A stretch of DNA of 40,563 bases from Zymomonas sp. (GCA_027489105.1 JAIYAJ010000544.1:1-40563); one strand, 5' to 3'; counted from the stretch's first letter, positions 24,140-31,560 are shown. The notes: generated from the sequence alone by a model not told the origin. Numbers and translations are program-made.

Positions 24140-24305
24140 GAGACAAAAGTTCCTTTGCGGCTTCGGGTGAAATCTCAAGAGCGGTGACAAGGCGGCGCTC
24201 GGCGGTCGCCCTGTCCAGATCGCCGCGCGCCAATTCGGCGGCGGTGATTTCTGCCACGTCACGACCGCCCGGCAAGAGCGCGGGCGTGGTCAGCGTGGTC
24301 ATCAT
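24126..24305 (-). CDS. Small acidic helical protein
   Basis: A 59-residue ORF filling the gap between two genes. ATG 24305 overlaps the upstream TGA (ATGATGA), and its 3' end overlaps the next gene by 14 nt. It reads VAEITAAELARGDLDRATAE, then a helix ending KELLSHVAE. Overlaps at both ends and Ala/Glu-rich composition like its neighbours support it. Function unknown. Confidence 0.62.
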   Translation of the reverse strand: MMTTLTTPALLPGGRDVAEITAAELARGDLDRATAERRLVTALEISPEAAKELLSHVAE

Positions 24306-24787
24306 TCGGTGCGGGCCGCGCGAGCGTTGCGCGCCTCCCTCAGCTTGCGCCGGGCCTGCTTCGCGGCCTCAACGGCGCGGTTCTTCCGGGTGTAGTGAAC
24401 GACGCCCCGGAGCGGGTTCGGCATCCCGTTGATCGTGACGGGTTGGCTCCAATCGAATTGCACGACTTCAACGCTCAGGGCGATGCCCATTGACTGCTTA
24501 GCGAACTCGATAGCCTCGGCCAAACGGTCGGGAGTGAAAGAGCGGATCGCGGTCGTCCAGCCGTAGTGATAACGCTCGGCTGAGGGCACAATCCAGCGAA
24601 TGGCGACGGTGTGTTCGGCGTCGAACTTCTGAGAGCCGTGGAAGTCCTTGGCGTAAGGCTTCGTCTGCGTGATTTGGCTCCGTGACGGCAGGCGGAGCCA
24701 CGGGCGCTCCCGGAGCAGACGCTCACGCGCCGGGTCCGTGGTGGTCGTCGGCGCGGCCTCGCTGAGGGGTTCGGGGTTAATAGACAT
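24302..24787 (-). CDS. Hypothetical protein with basic C-terminus
   Basis: A 161-residue protein. The N-terminal 30 residues are low-complexity. Then come KDFHGSQKFDAEHTVAIRW and FTPDRLAEAIEFAKQSMGIA, suggesting a mixed fold, followed by a strongly basic helix (AKQARRKLREARNARAAR). It overlaps the winged-helix gene by 11 nt. No family recognised. Confidence 0.7.
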   Translation of the reverse strand: MSINPEPLSEAAPTTTTDPARERLLRERPWLRLPSRSQITQTKPYAKDFHGSQKFDAEHTVAIRWIVPSAERYHYGWTTAIRSFTPDRLAEAIEFAKQSMGIALSVEVVQFDWSQPVTINGMPNPLRGVVHYTRKNRAVEAAKQARRKLREARNARAARTE

Positions 24788-25025
24788 TCTTGGTCACCCA
24801 ATCGTAGGCCGCAAAACCCTCGGCGGTCATTTCGTAAAACTTGCCCCGGCGGTTGACCAAGCCCTTTTTGGTCAGGGTCTTGAGCGCCGCCTTGATGCCC
24901 TCAAGGCCGGGGGTCCGCGTGAAAGTGCTCATCTGCTGAGCCGTCATAAAGGGTGAGCGGTCAGCGAGGTAGGCCCCGTTCAAGATTTCGAGGGTTGCAA
25001 ACTCGTCGGTGGTTACGTCTGTCAT
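24777..25025 (-). CDS. Winged-helix DNA-binding protein, first gene of operon L2
   Basis: An 82-residue protein with a winged-helix pattern: a helix with MTAQQMSTFTRTPGLEGIKA, recognition helix IKAALKTLTKKGLVNRRG, and wing YEMTAEGFAAYDW. It is the first gene after promoter L2, with GAGACGGA before the ATG. It is divergent from the Cro-like gene, so it is a candidate regulator of early transcription and of the palindromic operators. Its role (repressor or activator) is unproven. Confidence 0.75.
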   Translation of the reverse strand: MTDVTTDEFATLEILNGAYLADRSPFMTAQQMSTFTRTPGLEGIKAALKTLTKKGLVNRRGKFYEMTAEGFAAYDWVTKNVY

Positions 25026-25046
25026 GGTGTGTCCGTCTCTTGTTGT

Positions 25047-25081
25047 GGAAATATATTCCGCCTTTCCGGCCCCAAGGTCAA
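25047..25081 (-). promoter_or_regulatory. Leftward promoter/operator of L2
   Basis: On the minus strand TTGACC (25076-25081) precedes a GGAA-N5-TTCC palindrome at 25047-25059 (18 or 20 nt spacing to the A/T core). It shares 23 identical bases, including the palindrome, with promoter L1 at 20.2 kb, which implies common control. Confidence 0.6.
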
Positions 25082-25132
25082 GCGCCTTGATGGAAAAAAA
25101 TGCAAATTATTTTCACAACCCCTCTTGCGTCT

Positions 25133-25145
25133 GGAATTGTTTTCC
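25133..25145. promoter_or_regulatory. GGAA-N5-TTCC operator at the Cro-like gene
   Basis: GGAATTGTTTTCC lies just before the Cro-like ATG, beside TTGCGT (25125-25130), which may be a -35. The 13-bp block CCCCTCTTGCGTC at 25119-25131 is also found, in the other orientation, at the 38.2-kb promoter. Confidence 0.55.
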
Positions 25146-25159
25146 GTCATGGTGAGGGT

Positions 25160-25402
25160 ATGACCGAGAAACCGAAAACACCAATCACCCCGATCATTGA
25201 CGCCCTCGGCGGGCGCGAGGCCGCTGCTGCGGCGCTCGGTATCAGTGAGAACGCAATCTACAAATGGGAGAACGGGCCGAACCCCGGCGTGCCTCCCAAG
25301 AACTGGCCCCGGATCAAGGAATTGACTGAGGGCAAGTGGACGCCGAACAAAATCCTCGCCGCGAACGAGGCGCTGGTCGCCTCTCTGAACGCTACGGCGT
25401 GA
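25160..25402 (+). CDS. Cro/YdaS-like HTH regulator
   Basis: An 80-residue DNA-binding protein. GREAAAAALGISENAIYKWEN is a clear helix-turn-helix of the Cro/YdaS type. ATG 25160 begins the natural domain; the ribosome site GGTGAGG is only about 2 nt away, so initiation may be weak. It starts the rightward early operon, divergent from the winged-helix gene, with an operator at its start and a strong terminator behind it: the same place cro holds in lambda. Confidence 0.8.
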   Translation: MTEKPKTPITPIIDALGGREAAAAALGISENAIYKWENGPNPGVPPKNWPRIKELTEGKWTPNKILAANEALVASLNATA

Positions 25403-25449
25403 ACGTGTTTCCTCCCGCGCAGTGTCATGGTGGCCGCGCGTAACTGAAC

Positions 25450-25481
25450 GGGGTGCGGTCTAGGCCGCACCCCTTTTTTTT
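25450..25481 (+). terminator. Strong intrinsic terminator after the Cro-like gene
   Basis: GGGGTGCGG (25450-25458), loop TCTAGG, CCGCACCCC (25465-25473), then eight T's (25474-25481). It ends only 12 nt before the next ATG, leaving no room for a promoter, so downstream replication genes need read-through or antitermination. Confidence 0.9.
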
Positions 25482-25493
25482 GAAGGGTGCCCG

Positions 25494-26219
25494 ATGTCGT
25501 CAAAAGCCTACCATTTCCCGAAAATTGAAGTCGTGTCGCGAGCGAGGGGCGAGGATGGAAAGCGCCAGCCTTGCGCGACCATAACGTGCGAGTGCGGTGA
25601 GGTCGGTGAACGCTGGTTGTCCGGCGGCTTCAACGAGCAGGCCACCGCCAAGTTTTTTGAGGGCTCAGGCTGGAACGTCCAAAAGGCGACGTGCCCGGCC
25701 TGTATGAGCAAGCGCCGCCCAGCGCCGCCTATGGTCCGGCTGGTTGTGGATGACCCTCAGCCCGCCTCTCTCACTCCGCCGCCGCCAGCGCCGCTCCCGG
25801 CCAACGTCATTTCAATCTCAGCCCCGAAAAAGGAACAACCCGTCATGTCAGCCGAGACGCCTACACCTACACCCACACTCCGGACGCTCACGCCGAGCGA
25901 ACGCACCAAGGTCCGCTCAGCCCTTGAAGCCGTCTTTGATGAAGCCCTCGGCATGTACCTTGAGGGCGCGACGGATCAGTCCATCGGCCTCAAGCTGGGC
26001 CTTCCGTGGAAGCTGGTCGCGGATTACCGCGAGGTCGCTTTCGGGCCGATCCGCGAGAACGAGGAGACGGCCAAGATCAGCGGCGACCTTGCCGCGCTGA
26101 CGGTCACCCTGACCGAAATGGAGCGGCGCTATGCCGCCGACATTCGCGAGGTCAAGACGCAGATGGTCCGGCTCAACGAGCGCCTGACTGAGACGCGCTC
26201 GAAAATGGGGCTCAAGTGA
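25494..26219 (+). CDS. Zinc-ribbon and HTH-like early protein
   Basis: A 241-residue protein. The N-terminus has CECG and CPAC pairs (about residues 33-70), suggesting a zinc ribbon. A Pro-rich linker follows (about 85-130). The C-terminal half begins TLTPSERTKVRSALEAVFDE, has an HTH-like LKLGLPWKLVADYRE, and ends in a coiled coil. It lies directly behind the terminator. DNA binding is likely; the role is unknown. Confidence 0.72.
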   Translation: MSSKAYHFPKIEVVSRARGEDGKRQPCATITCECGEVGERWLSGGFNEQATAKFFEGSGWNVQKATCPACMSKRRPAPPMVRLVVDDPQPASLTPPPPAPLPANVISISAPKKEQPVMSAETPTPTPTLRTLTPSERTKVRSALEAVFDEALGMYLEGATDQSIGLKLGLPWKLVADYREVAFGPIRENEETAKISGDLAALTVTLTEMERRYAADIREVKTQMVRLNERLTETRSKMGLK

Positions 26220-26509
26220 TGGGCGCGCAGGGTTACGGGTGGCGGAAGGTGATCCCGCCTTTCACGCCCGCCCCGGTCGCGGACCTCAAGCCGTCACCGT
26301 TGCCTGAGGGCACGTTAGCGGCGACGCACGCGGCCCGGCTCAAGACGGCCTTGGGGCTCAGGATCGCCCGCTATCGCCGGGCGGGCGGCGTCAAGAAATT
26401 GGCGGCTGCGCTCAAGGCACAGACGACCGCCGAATTGAAGGCGCAAGTCGCCGCTGACAAGGAAGCGCCGAGCGCACCCCGTTGGACGCAGCAAACGCTT
26501 TGGAAGTAG
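26219..26509 (+). CDS. Small basic protein
   Basis: A 96-residue protein from ATG 26219, sharing the previous TGA (TGATG). The N-terminal half is Pro-rich; the C-terminal half is a basic helix (LRIARYRRAGGVKKLAAALKAQ). Possible nucleic-acid binding. No family recognised. A GTG at 26216 is an alternative start. Confidence 0.68.
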   Translation: MGAQGYGWRKVIPPFTPAPVADLKPSPLPEGTLAATHAARLKTALGLRIARYRRAGGVKKLAAALKAQTTAELKAQVAADKEAPSAPRWTQQTLWK

Positions 26510-26579
26510 TAACCGCCCGGCGGCGACGCGGGCGCGTGTCGCCGGGTACATGACAGGGCCTCAGGCCCGCAGGGGAACC

Positions 26580-26978
26580 ATGAAAGAAACACCATCGCAG
26601 GCAATCCGCCGACACAGTGGGCGGGGCATGAAACATGCCGAACTTATCCGCATCTATGGGCGCGAGTTGGTCATCCGGCTGTTGGGCGAGGAGCGCCCGG
26701 CGGTCGCTGAGCCGACCGTGGACGTGAACAAATCGTTCGGCGTCAGGCTCCTCCGCGCTCGATGCAGCAAGGGCCACACTCAGGCTCAGCTTGCCTCAAT
26801 CGTCGGCTGCAGGCGTGACGACATCGCGGAATATGAAGCCGACATCAAGATCGTCAATTCGATGGCCCGGCTTGAGGAACTGAGCGCCTACATGGGCGAG
26901 CCCATTGAGGCGCTTGAAGCTGAAATGAACGCCCGCGTCGGTCGGGCCAATGTGGTCAGGCGGTTCCGTAATGCGTGA
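26580..26978 (+). CDS. XRE-type HTH protein
   Basis: A 132-residue protein from ATG 26580 with AGGGGA upstream. The C-terminal part has VRLLRARCSKGHTQAQLASI then CRRDDIAEYEADIK, an XRE-like helix-turn-helix. The N-terminal 45 residues are basic with a short helical segment. The 70-bp gap before it contains G+C-rich inverted repeats (CCCGGCG/CGCCGGG and GGGCCT/AGGCCC-like). Probably regulates or assists replication genes. Confidence 0.74.
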   Translation: MKETPSQAIRRHSGRGMKHAELIRIYGRELVIRLLGEERPAVAEPTVDVNKSFGVRLLRARCSKGHTQAQLASIVGCRRDDIAEYEADIKIVNSMARLEELSAYMGEPIEALEAEMNARVGRANVVRRFRNA

Positions 26979-27378
26979 GGGTTCGCAGCAAATCCCGTCT
27001 GTCTTCGTGAACGGCCTCGGCTGGATGATGGCTGACCCGCGCCCTGCAGGCTCACCGCTTGAGGGCGTGGTCATCGGTCAGGGCTCGGGGAGGGTGACGG
27101 CGCGGGACATCATCAAGGCCGCTGCAGACGCCGTGGGCGCGCGTGGTGAGGACTTAATCGGGCGGGCGCGTGACGCCGAGTTTCAGCGCGCCCGGATGGC
27201 GGCGTGGGCGGCGATGACGTTCGCCGGGTTCTCGCTAAATCAGATCGCCCGGTGGTTCGACAACCGCGACCACACGACCATCTTGCAGCACCATGACGCT
27301 GACCCGGAACTGGTCAGCGAGGTCCGTCGCCGGGCGCGCGAACTTGCCGCCGGGCGGACCAAGGCGGTGCTTAAGTGA
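26971..27378 (+). CDS. Stand-alone DnaA domain IV-like DNA-binding protein
   Basis: A 135-residue protein from ATG 26971, overlapping the previous gene by 8 nt. Residues about 40-120 match the DNA-binding domain IV of DnaA: a helix AARAVG-like block, then FSLNQIARWF and the signature NRDHTTILQHHD (DnaA: 'F.RDHTTV'). There is no AAA+ ATPase domain, so it should bind DnaA boxes or steer host DnaA/DNA at the phage origin. It sits immediately before the initiator gene. Confidence 0.85.
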   Translation: MREGSQQIPSVFVNGLGWMMADPRPAGSPLEGVVIGQGSGRVTARDIIKAAADAVGARGEDLIGRARDAEFQRARMAAWAAMTFAGFSLNQIARWFDNRDHTTILQHHDADPELVSEVRRRARELAAGRTKAVLK

Positions 27379-28292
27379 GCCGCTGGTTCCGCCACTACGC
27401 CGGGCTCGCCCGCGATGACAAGCTGGTCAGGGTCGCGCTCAAGAGCGAGCAGCCGATTGAGCGGGTCGTCTGGATTTACGCCTGCCTGCTCGAAAGCGCC
27501 GCCGAGTTGAATGAGGGCGGGCGGTTCGATTTTGACGTGAGTGAAGCCGCCTACTTCCTGAGGTGCGACGAGCGCGACATCGCCGTGGTCATGGAATGGC
27601 TCGAGCGCGGCGAGCGCATTGACGGGTGCCGGGTGACTAAGTGGAACGAGAGGCAGTTCAAGAGCGATAGTTCCGCCGCTCGGCAAGCCGCCTATCGCGA
27701 GCGTCAACGGACCTCGCCTCAGCCCCGCCAACCCGTCACGTCACCGTCACGTCACCGTGACGTGAGCGTTACGGCGGGCGTTACACGCGGCCTCGCGACA
27801 TCGGATTTGGGGCTTGTCATTGAGCCTGAGCCGCCAGAGACGACCCCCAATGCACAGCGCCCGGTGACACGGCGACCCCCAAGGGATAGCGTTTCGCGCG
27901 TCACGTCACCGTCACGTCACCGTGACGGCCCAGAGACAGAGACAGATATTAACAGAACTCACTCCGTTCGTTCTGGCGAAACGGAGGGTTCAACAAGGGG
28001 AACCCGGCTCCCTGAGGGGTGGGTTCCTAACGCTGACGACCTGAGGTTCGCCCGCGACCTCGGCTGGAACGCTCAGCGGATCGAGGCGTGTGCGTCGCGC
28101 TACCGGGACTATTGGATCGCTCAGCCCGGCCAGCGCGGCGTCAAGGTGAACTGGCCCGCCACATGGCGGAATTGGGTCCGGCGCGAACAAGGGGAATTGG
28201 TCAATGGGAACCGAAATCACAACCGGGCCGACGCCCGACATGAAACCTTCCTTGCCGCCGCGCTTGGAAGCGCCGACGAGGGCCGCCGCTGA
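27375..28292 (+). CDS. Replication initiator (lambda O-like organisation)
   Basis: A 305-residue protein from GTG 27375. Residues 1-110 look like a winged-helix replisome-organiser domain (SRWFRHYAGLARDDKLVRVA, AAYFLRCDERDIAVVMEWLE). Residues about 115-205 are low-complexity and encoded by repeated DNA, with VTSPSRHRD twice. The C-terminal domain contains GWVPNADDLRFARDLGW and VNWPATWRNWVRRE, common in phage primosome proteins. The iterons lie inside the gene, as in lambda O, so the origin is likely here. Confidence 0.82.
   Translation: MSRWFRHYAGLARDDKLVRVALKSEQPIERVVWIYACLLESAAELNEGGRFDFDVSEAAYFLRCDERDIAVVMEWLERGERIDGCRVTKWNERQFKSDSSAARQAAYRERQRTSPQPRQPVTSPSRHRDVSVTAGVTRGLATSDLGLVIEPEPPETTPNAQRPVTRRPPRDSVSRVTSPSRHRDGPETETDINRTHSVRSGETEGSTRGTRLPEGWVPNADDLRFARDLGWNAQRIEACASRYRDYWIAQPGQRGVKVNWPATWRNWVRREQGELVNGNRNHNRADARHETFLAAALGSADEGRR
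27734..27762. repeat. Iteron block 1 inside the initiator gene
   Basis: A 29-bp block built from GTCAC units and ending in the palindrome GTCACCGTGAC; the identical 29 bp recurs at 27899-27927. Exact identity at synonymous positions suggests constraint on DNA, not just on protein. Confidence 0.8.
27899..27927. repeat. Iteron block 2 inside the initiator gene
   Basis: Exact copy of 27734-27762. It is followed at about 27930-27965 by a comparatively A/T-rich stretch (AGACAGATATTAACAGAACT), which could serve as the unwinding element of an origin. Confidence 0.8.
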
Positions 28293-28944
28293 CCTCAAGC
28301 ACGGGGAGCGGTGCTATGCGTGGCCCTCGGTGATTGAGGCGGCGCGTCCGCTGGTGGCCGAGTATGAGGCGTGGCTCCGCCCGGCCACGGCCCGCGAGCG
28401 CATCGTGATCCTGATTGGCCTCGCCAACATGGTCGGCAAGCCGGACGTGCTGAGGACCGGGACTGAGGCGGAGCAGGGCCAGTTCTGGCAGACCTACCAT
28501 CGCCTGCTCGCGGACATCCCGGCCCGCGTGCTGCAAGAGGCGGTTGACGACTTCCTGAGGTCGCCGCCGCCCAAGGGTGACCGCGAGCCGCGCCAGTTGT
28601 CGCACGGCGTCCTGAGCAAATGGTTCCCTGAGCCGGGCACCCTTCTCGGCCTGTGCCGGGCGAACTATGCGTGGAAGGATGACGCTCGGCTCCTTCGCGG
28701 GCTCAAGGCCCTCGCCGTGGCTCGACCGAAAAACCCGCACTATGAGGCGGTCAAGGCCACCCTGAGCGAGGAGAACGAGCGCCGCCTCGCGGATTTCCGG
28801 GGTAGGCTCTCCGCCGCCATCGCGGATGAAAAGGCGGCTGACGAGGCCGCGCGCTCGAAATCGCTGGTCAGGGTCAGGCCGGATGGCCGCGCCACGTTGA
28901 TGCAGCGCCCGTGGGCGGGCGAAACGCCTGATGGCGGTGCCTGA
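28204..28944 (+). CDS. Candidate helicase loader / replication protein
   Basis: A 246-residue protein downstream of the initiator, overlapping it by 89 bp if ATG 28204 is used (ATG 28240 would shorten it by 12 residues). It is mostly helical, with SVIEAARPLVAEYEAWLRPA and SHGVLSKWFPEPGTLLGLC. By position it matches lambda P-type helicase loaders, but I see no decisive motif. It is the last gene before the convergent hairpin. Confidence 0.65.
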   Translation: MGTEITTGPTPDMKPSLPPRLEAPTRAAADLKHGERCYAWPSVIEAARPLVAEYEAWLRPATARERIVILIGLANMVGKPDVLRTGTEAEQGQFWQTYHRLLADIPARVLQEAVDDFLRSPPPKGDREPRQLSHGVLSKWFPEPGTLLGLCRANYAWKDDARLLRGLKALAVARPKNPHYEAVKATLSEENERRLADFRGRLSAAIADEKAADEAARSKSLVRVRPDGRATLMQRPWAGETPDGGA

Positions 28945-28950
28945 CAGCCC

Positions 28951-28981
28951 GGAGCCCCGCTCCATCGCTGGGCGGGGCTCC
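28951..28981. terminator. 10-bp hairpin between convergent operons
   Basis: GGAGCCCCGC (28951-28960) pairs perfectly with GCGGGGCTCC (28972-28981). It separates the rightward replication operon from leftward operon L3. No T-run, but the position fits a bidirectional terminator. Confidence 0.6.
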
Positions 28982-29002
28982 TGTGAGGCGCTGGCGGGTG
29001 GG

Positions 29003-29557
29003 TTAGTCGCGGGGCGGCAAGTATTCCGTTTTGGTCGGAAACACGTTTGGCACCGTCCGGAAAGCCCGCTGGCCGTCAGGGTGCCGCCAATCAAAGTTGA
29101 ACCCGCCGATGGTTTCGAACTGAGTGCTTTCGGTGCCGTCTTTTTTCAGCAGCCGGATGTAGAGCGTTCCCGCTACCGGGATGCTGTATGAGGCGAGGTT
29201 GCTCGGGCGGGGCGACAGCCTCGTCCAGATCGCCAGAACACCGACGCGGCCCGTCTTGATGACGTTGGTGCGGCCATGCCGCCCGGTGTCCTTCCACTCG
29301 TGCAGCTTTGTGCCGACATAGTTGCCGTAGCGGCTGTTCGCCTCAGCCAGCCGGGCGTCATAGCGAAGGTTTTGCAGCCGGGCGATTTCGATGCTCGCGG
29401 CATCAAGGCGGTCGCCGTTGCGCTGAGCCCACTCCTCTTTCGCGGCTTCAAGCGCCGCCTGAATGAACTTGTCGCGCTCGGTTTCAATCGCCTTGCGGCG
29501 GCTCTCAGCAGCTTCAATCTTCGCGTTGATTTCGCGGACGGTCAGTGTGTCGGTCAT
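29003..29557 (-). CDS. Hypothetical protein with coiled-coil N-terminus
   Basis: A 184-residue protein. Residues 1-80 are a charged helix (INAKIEAAESRRKAIETERD). The rest appears beta-rich (ASYSIPVAGTLYIRLLKKDG, then FNFDWRHPDGQRAF). It is the last gene of operon L3. No family recognised; an early-expressed host-interaction role is possible. Confidence 0.72.
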   Translation of the reverse strand: MTDTLTVREINAKIEAAESRRKAIETERDKFIQAALEAAKEEWAQRNGDRLDAASIEIARLQNLRYDARLAEANSRYGNYVGTKLHEWKDTGRHGRTNVIKTGRVGVLAIWTRLSPRPSNLASYSIPVAGTLYIRLLKKDGTESTQFETIGGFNFDWRHPDGQRAFRTVPNVFPTKTEYLPPRD

Positions 29558-29579
29558 GGTGTTGGCCTTTGTGTTTCTG

Positions 29580-29903
29580 TTAGCGGCGGAAGTAGTGAGC
29601 GCCGTAGGGCGTGAGGTCCGCTGAGCCGTTGCGGATGTGACCGCGAACGCCCTTCGCCGGGGCTTTCCAGCCAGCCGTCTTGAGGATGTCGCCCGTGGTG
29701 AGGTCCACGAAACAAAATGCGGAGCGGCTGCTCACGTCCACGCGGACGATACGGGCAAACTTTTTGCCTCGCTCGAACTCGGTCGGGCGATTGTAGTGAG
29801 AGATTTCCGGCAACTTCTCAGCGAAGTGCTTGGCGATCATCGCGTCGATGGCCGCGCAGAAAGCGACCAGATCGGTGTCGGGGATGGTGACTGTTTGCGT
29901 CAT
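29580..29903 (-). CDS. Conserved-looking phage protein, first gene of operon L3
   Basis: A 107-residue protein with the motif KFARIVRVDVSSRSAFCFVD followed by TGDILKTAGWKAPAKGVRGH. I recall this pattern from many phage hypothetical proteins but no known function. Start ATG 29903 lies about 40 nt downstream of the GGGTA-N5-TACCC promoter at 29945. Confidence 0.78.
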   Translation of the reverse strand: MTQTVTIPDTDLVAFCAAIDAMIAKHFAEKLPEISHYNRPTEFERGKKFARIVRVDVSSRSAFCFVDLTTGDILKTAGWKAPAKGVRGHIRNGSADLTPYGAHYFRR

Positions 29904-29944
29904 GGTGTGGACCTCATGGGGTGGGCTTGATCGCCCGTTGATGT

Positions 29945-29976
29945 GGGTAATATATACCCCGCCCCGTATAGGTCAA
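29945..29976 (-). promoter_or_regulatory. Leftward promoter/operator of L3
   Basis: Minus strand: TTGACC (29971-29976), 16-nt spacer, TATATT (29949-29954) inside the palindrome GGGTAATATATACCC (29945-29959). A second palindrome, GGAAATTATTTCC (29986-29998), lies upstream of the -35. Confidence 0.72.
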
Positions 29977-29990
29977 GCCCTGTTTGGAAA

Positions 29991-30341
29991 TTATTTCCGG
30001 CCCGGCCTCATACGCTCAAGCCGCCGCACTTCATCGCGCGCCGCGTCCGCCGTGGCGAGAACCAACCCCATGTCATAGAGCGCCGGGATGCACCGCCTGT
30101 CGGCAATCTCTCGGCGCTCGGCCTCGGCATCGACCGGGCTTGAGAACCGCGTCGCTTGAAGGATGCCGCCGCTGATGCCGCCAAGCCTTTCCGACGCAAA
30201 GTAGCCGTCCGGCGAAAAGCGCAGAACCCACTCGTGCGGATGACGCTCAGCCCACGCCCTGACGTGTGCAATGGACTGCTGCAGGGCGTAGTCAGCGTCA
30301 TCGGCATGAAGCGCCGGGAGGTCGTCGCGGTCGTCGGTCAT
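29991..30341 (-). CDS. Hypothetical protein, end of operon L4
   Basis: A 116-residue acidic-to-basic protein: DDADYALQQSIAHVRAWAER, RFSPDGYFASERLGGISGGI, then a C-terminal helix ARDEVRRLERMRPG. Its stop lies close to promoter L3. No family recognised. Confidence 0.68.
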   Translation of the reverse strand: MTDDRDDLPALHADDADYALQQSIAHVRAWAERHPHEWVLRFSPDGYFASERLGGISGGILQATRFSSPVDAEAERREIADRRCIPALYDMGLVLATADAARDEVRRLERMRPGRK

Positions 30342-30532
30342 GGGAGCCTCACATCGGTTTGAATGACGCCCTCAACCCACAGGCCAGTGCCATCAGGGTT
30401 CGTCATCTTGGCGAGCATGTCGGCCAGCCGCTTGAGGCTGATCGCCGTGGACACGGCGGCGGCGATTTCGATTGGCTTGCCAGTAAGCCTTGCGGCGGGC
30501 TCGAACCCGTCTCTCGGTTGCGGCTCCATCAT
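30338..30532 (-). CDS. Small hypothetical protein
   Basis: A 64-residue protein overlapping both neighbours by 4 nt. It has a helix AAAVSTAISLKRLADMLAKM, then TGLWVEGVIQTDV. No known domain. Confidence 0.66.
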   Translation of the reverse strand: MMEPQPRDGFEPAARLTGKPIEIAAAVSTAISLKRLADMLAKMTNPDGTGLWVEGVIQTDVRLP

Positions 30533-30801
30533 GTCGTGACCCTCATTGGCTTGAGGTTGTGGACGTAGGCGGTGCCGGGCTCGGCCTCGCTCACGATTTC
30601 GCGATATGAGCCCGCGCCCGTAGCGACCGCGTTGCCGTCATCGCGAACGTGGACGTAGTGGCCCGTGGCGCGCTCATACCAATCGCCGCGCCTGTCTTTC
30701 ACGAACTTGGGATTGACGCCCGTAGCGCAAACTACGCTGACGTGGTTGCCATCGCGGCGGACATAGAGCCCGCCGTCCTTGAGCGGGAGGTGCGCGCTCA
30801 C
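30529..30801 (-). CDS. Hypothetical protein
   Basis: A 90-residue, probably beta-rich protein (GGLYVRRDGNHVSVVCATG, then GDWYERATGHYVHVRDDG). It overlaps neighbours by 4 nt on each side. Function unknown. Confidence 0.68.
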   Translation of the reverse strand: MSAHLPLKDGGLYVRRDGNHVSVVCATGVNPKFVKDRRGDWYERATGHYVHVRDDGNAVATGAGSYREIVSEAEPGTAYVHNLKPMRVTT

Positions 30802-31007
30802 GACGCGGCGTCCTTTTTCACGACGCTGACGTGCGCTGAGGCGATGTGCTTGACCGTCTGCGACAGCGTGGGCGTGAAGCCGAACCGGGTGGTGAGTTGC
30901 GCCTGTACGCGGTTGAGGATGTCGGCGGCGTCCGCATCGAGCGTGACGTTCCGGGTGGCCTTGCGACCCGTGGCCGGACGGCCCCGGCCTTTGGTTGTGG
31001 GGTTCAT
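30798..31007 (-). CDS. Ribbon-helix-helix-like protein with AT-hook-like start
   Basis: A 69-residue protein from ATG 31007 with AAAGGA upstream. The N-terminus GRGRPATGRK resembles an AT-hook; then RNVTLDADAADILNRVQAQL and FGFTPTLSQTVKHIASA fit a ribbon-helix-helix fold (short strand, two helices). Likely a small DNA-binding regulator. A longer start at 31076 would overlap the upstream gene more. Confidence 0.72.
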   Translation of the reverse strand: MNPTTKGRGRPATGRKATRNVTLDADAADILNRVQAQLTTRFGFTPTLSQTVKHIASAHVSVVKKDAAS

Positions 31008-31252
31008 GGTTGGCGGTCCTTTCTGACGGCCTTGAGGGTGAGGGTGCGCCAGCGGATGCTGACGCTCAGGGTCCACGACGCGGCGGGATACCGCTTGTGG
31101 AAGGCGGCGACGGTCGCCAGAAACTCGCCCGGCTCACGCACCGCCCAACTGAGGGAAATCTCCGTGACGGCGCTTGAGGCCATGTTGGCGCAATAGTCCT
31201 CAAGCGCGTTGAACGTCTCGGTGCTTTGGTTGGTGAGGAACTGTCCGCTCAT
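31004..31252 (-). CDS. Small hypothetical protein
   Basis: An 82-residue protein: STETFNALEDYCANMASSAV, then a beta-like end (WTLSVSIRWRTLTLKAVRK). It overlaps neighbours by 4 nt. No family recognised. Confidence 0.66.
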   Translation of the reverse strand: MSGQFLTNQSTETFNALEDYCANMASSAVTEISLSWAVREPGEFLATVAAFHKRYPAASWTLSVSIRWRTLTLKAVRKDRQP

Positions 31253-31560
31253 GGGCTCACCGAACCGTGCTGTTCCAGAGCCGCCTCAATCTCGGCGCGG
31301 TGCTGAGCGGTCAGGGCGTCGCGCTCGCGGTTCTGCTTCGCGACCAGCGCCTCATACGCGGCCCGGAACTGCTCGGCCTGTTCCACGGTTTCGAACCGCC
31401 CGATGGCCTTGCCAAAGCTGGCCGTGGTGCTTTCGCGAACCGGGTTGCCCCATGCGCCGTGCTGGAAGGTCAGGAAGGTGCGCGTTTTGGGCGTCTCGTC
31501 CACGACCTTGCGGATGTAGAAAAATACGCGGTGAACTTGAAAGTAAGGCAGCTTGCTCAT
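31249..31560 (-). CDS. Hypothetical protein with helical C-terminus
   Basis: A 103-residue protein. It starts with a beta segment (YFQVHRVFFYIRKVV) and ends in a charged helix (AAYEALVAKQNRERDALTAQ). It follows a 60-bp gap after the preceding gene. No family recognised. Confidence 0.68.
   Translation of the reverse strand: MSKLPYFQVHRVFFYIRKVVDETPKTRTFLTFQHGAWGNPVRESTTASFGKAIGRFETVEQAEQFRAAYEALVAKQNRERDALTAQHRAEIEAALEQHGSVSP

Noticed and set aside
25494..26219. N-like antiterminator
   Set aside because: Its position after the terminator means it cannot be made before read-through, and it has no Arg-rich N-terminal boxB-binding motif.
27734..27927. CRISPR array from the two 29-bp repeats
   Set aside because: Only two copies, 136 bp between them, inside a coding gene and internally repetitive; iterons explain them better.
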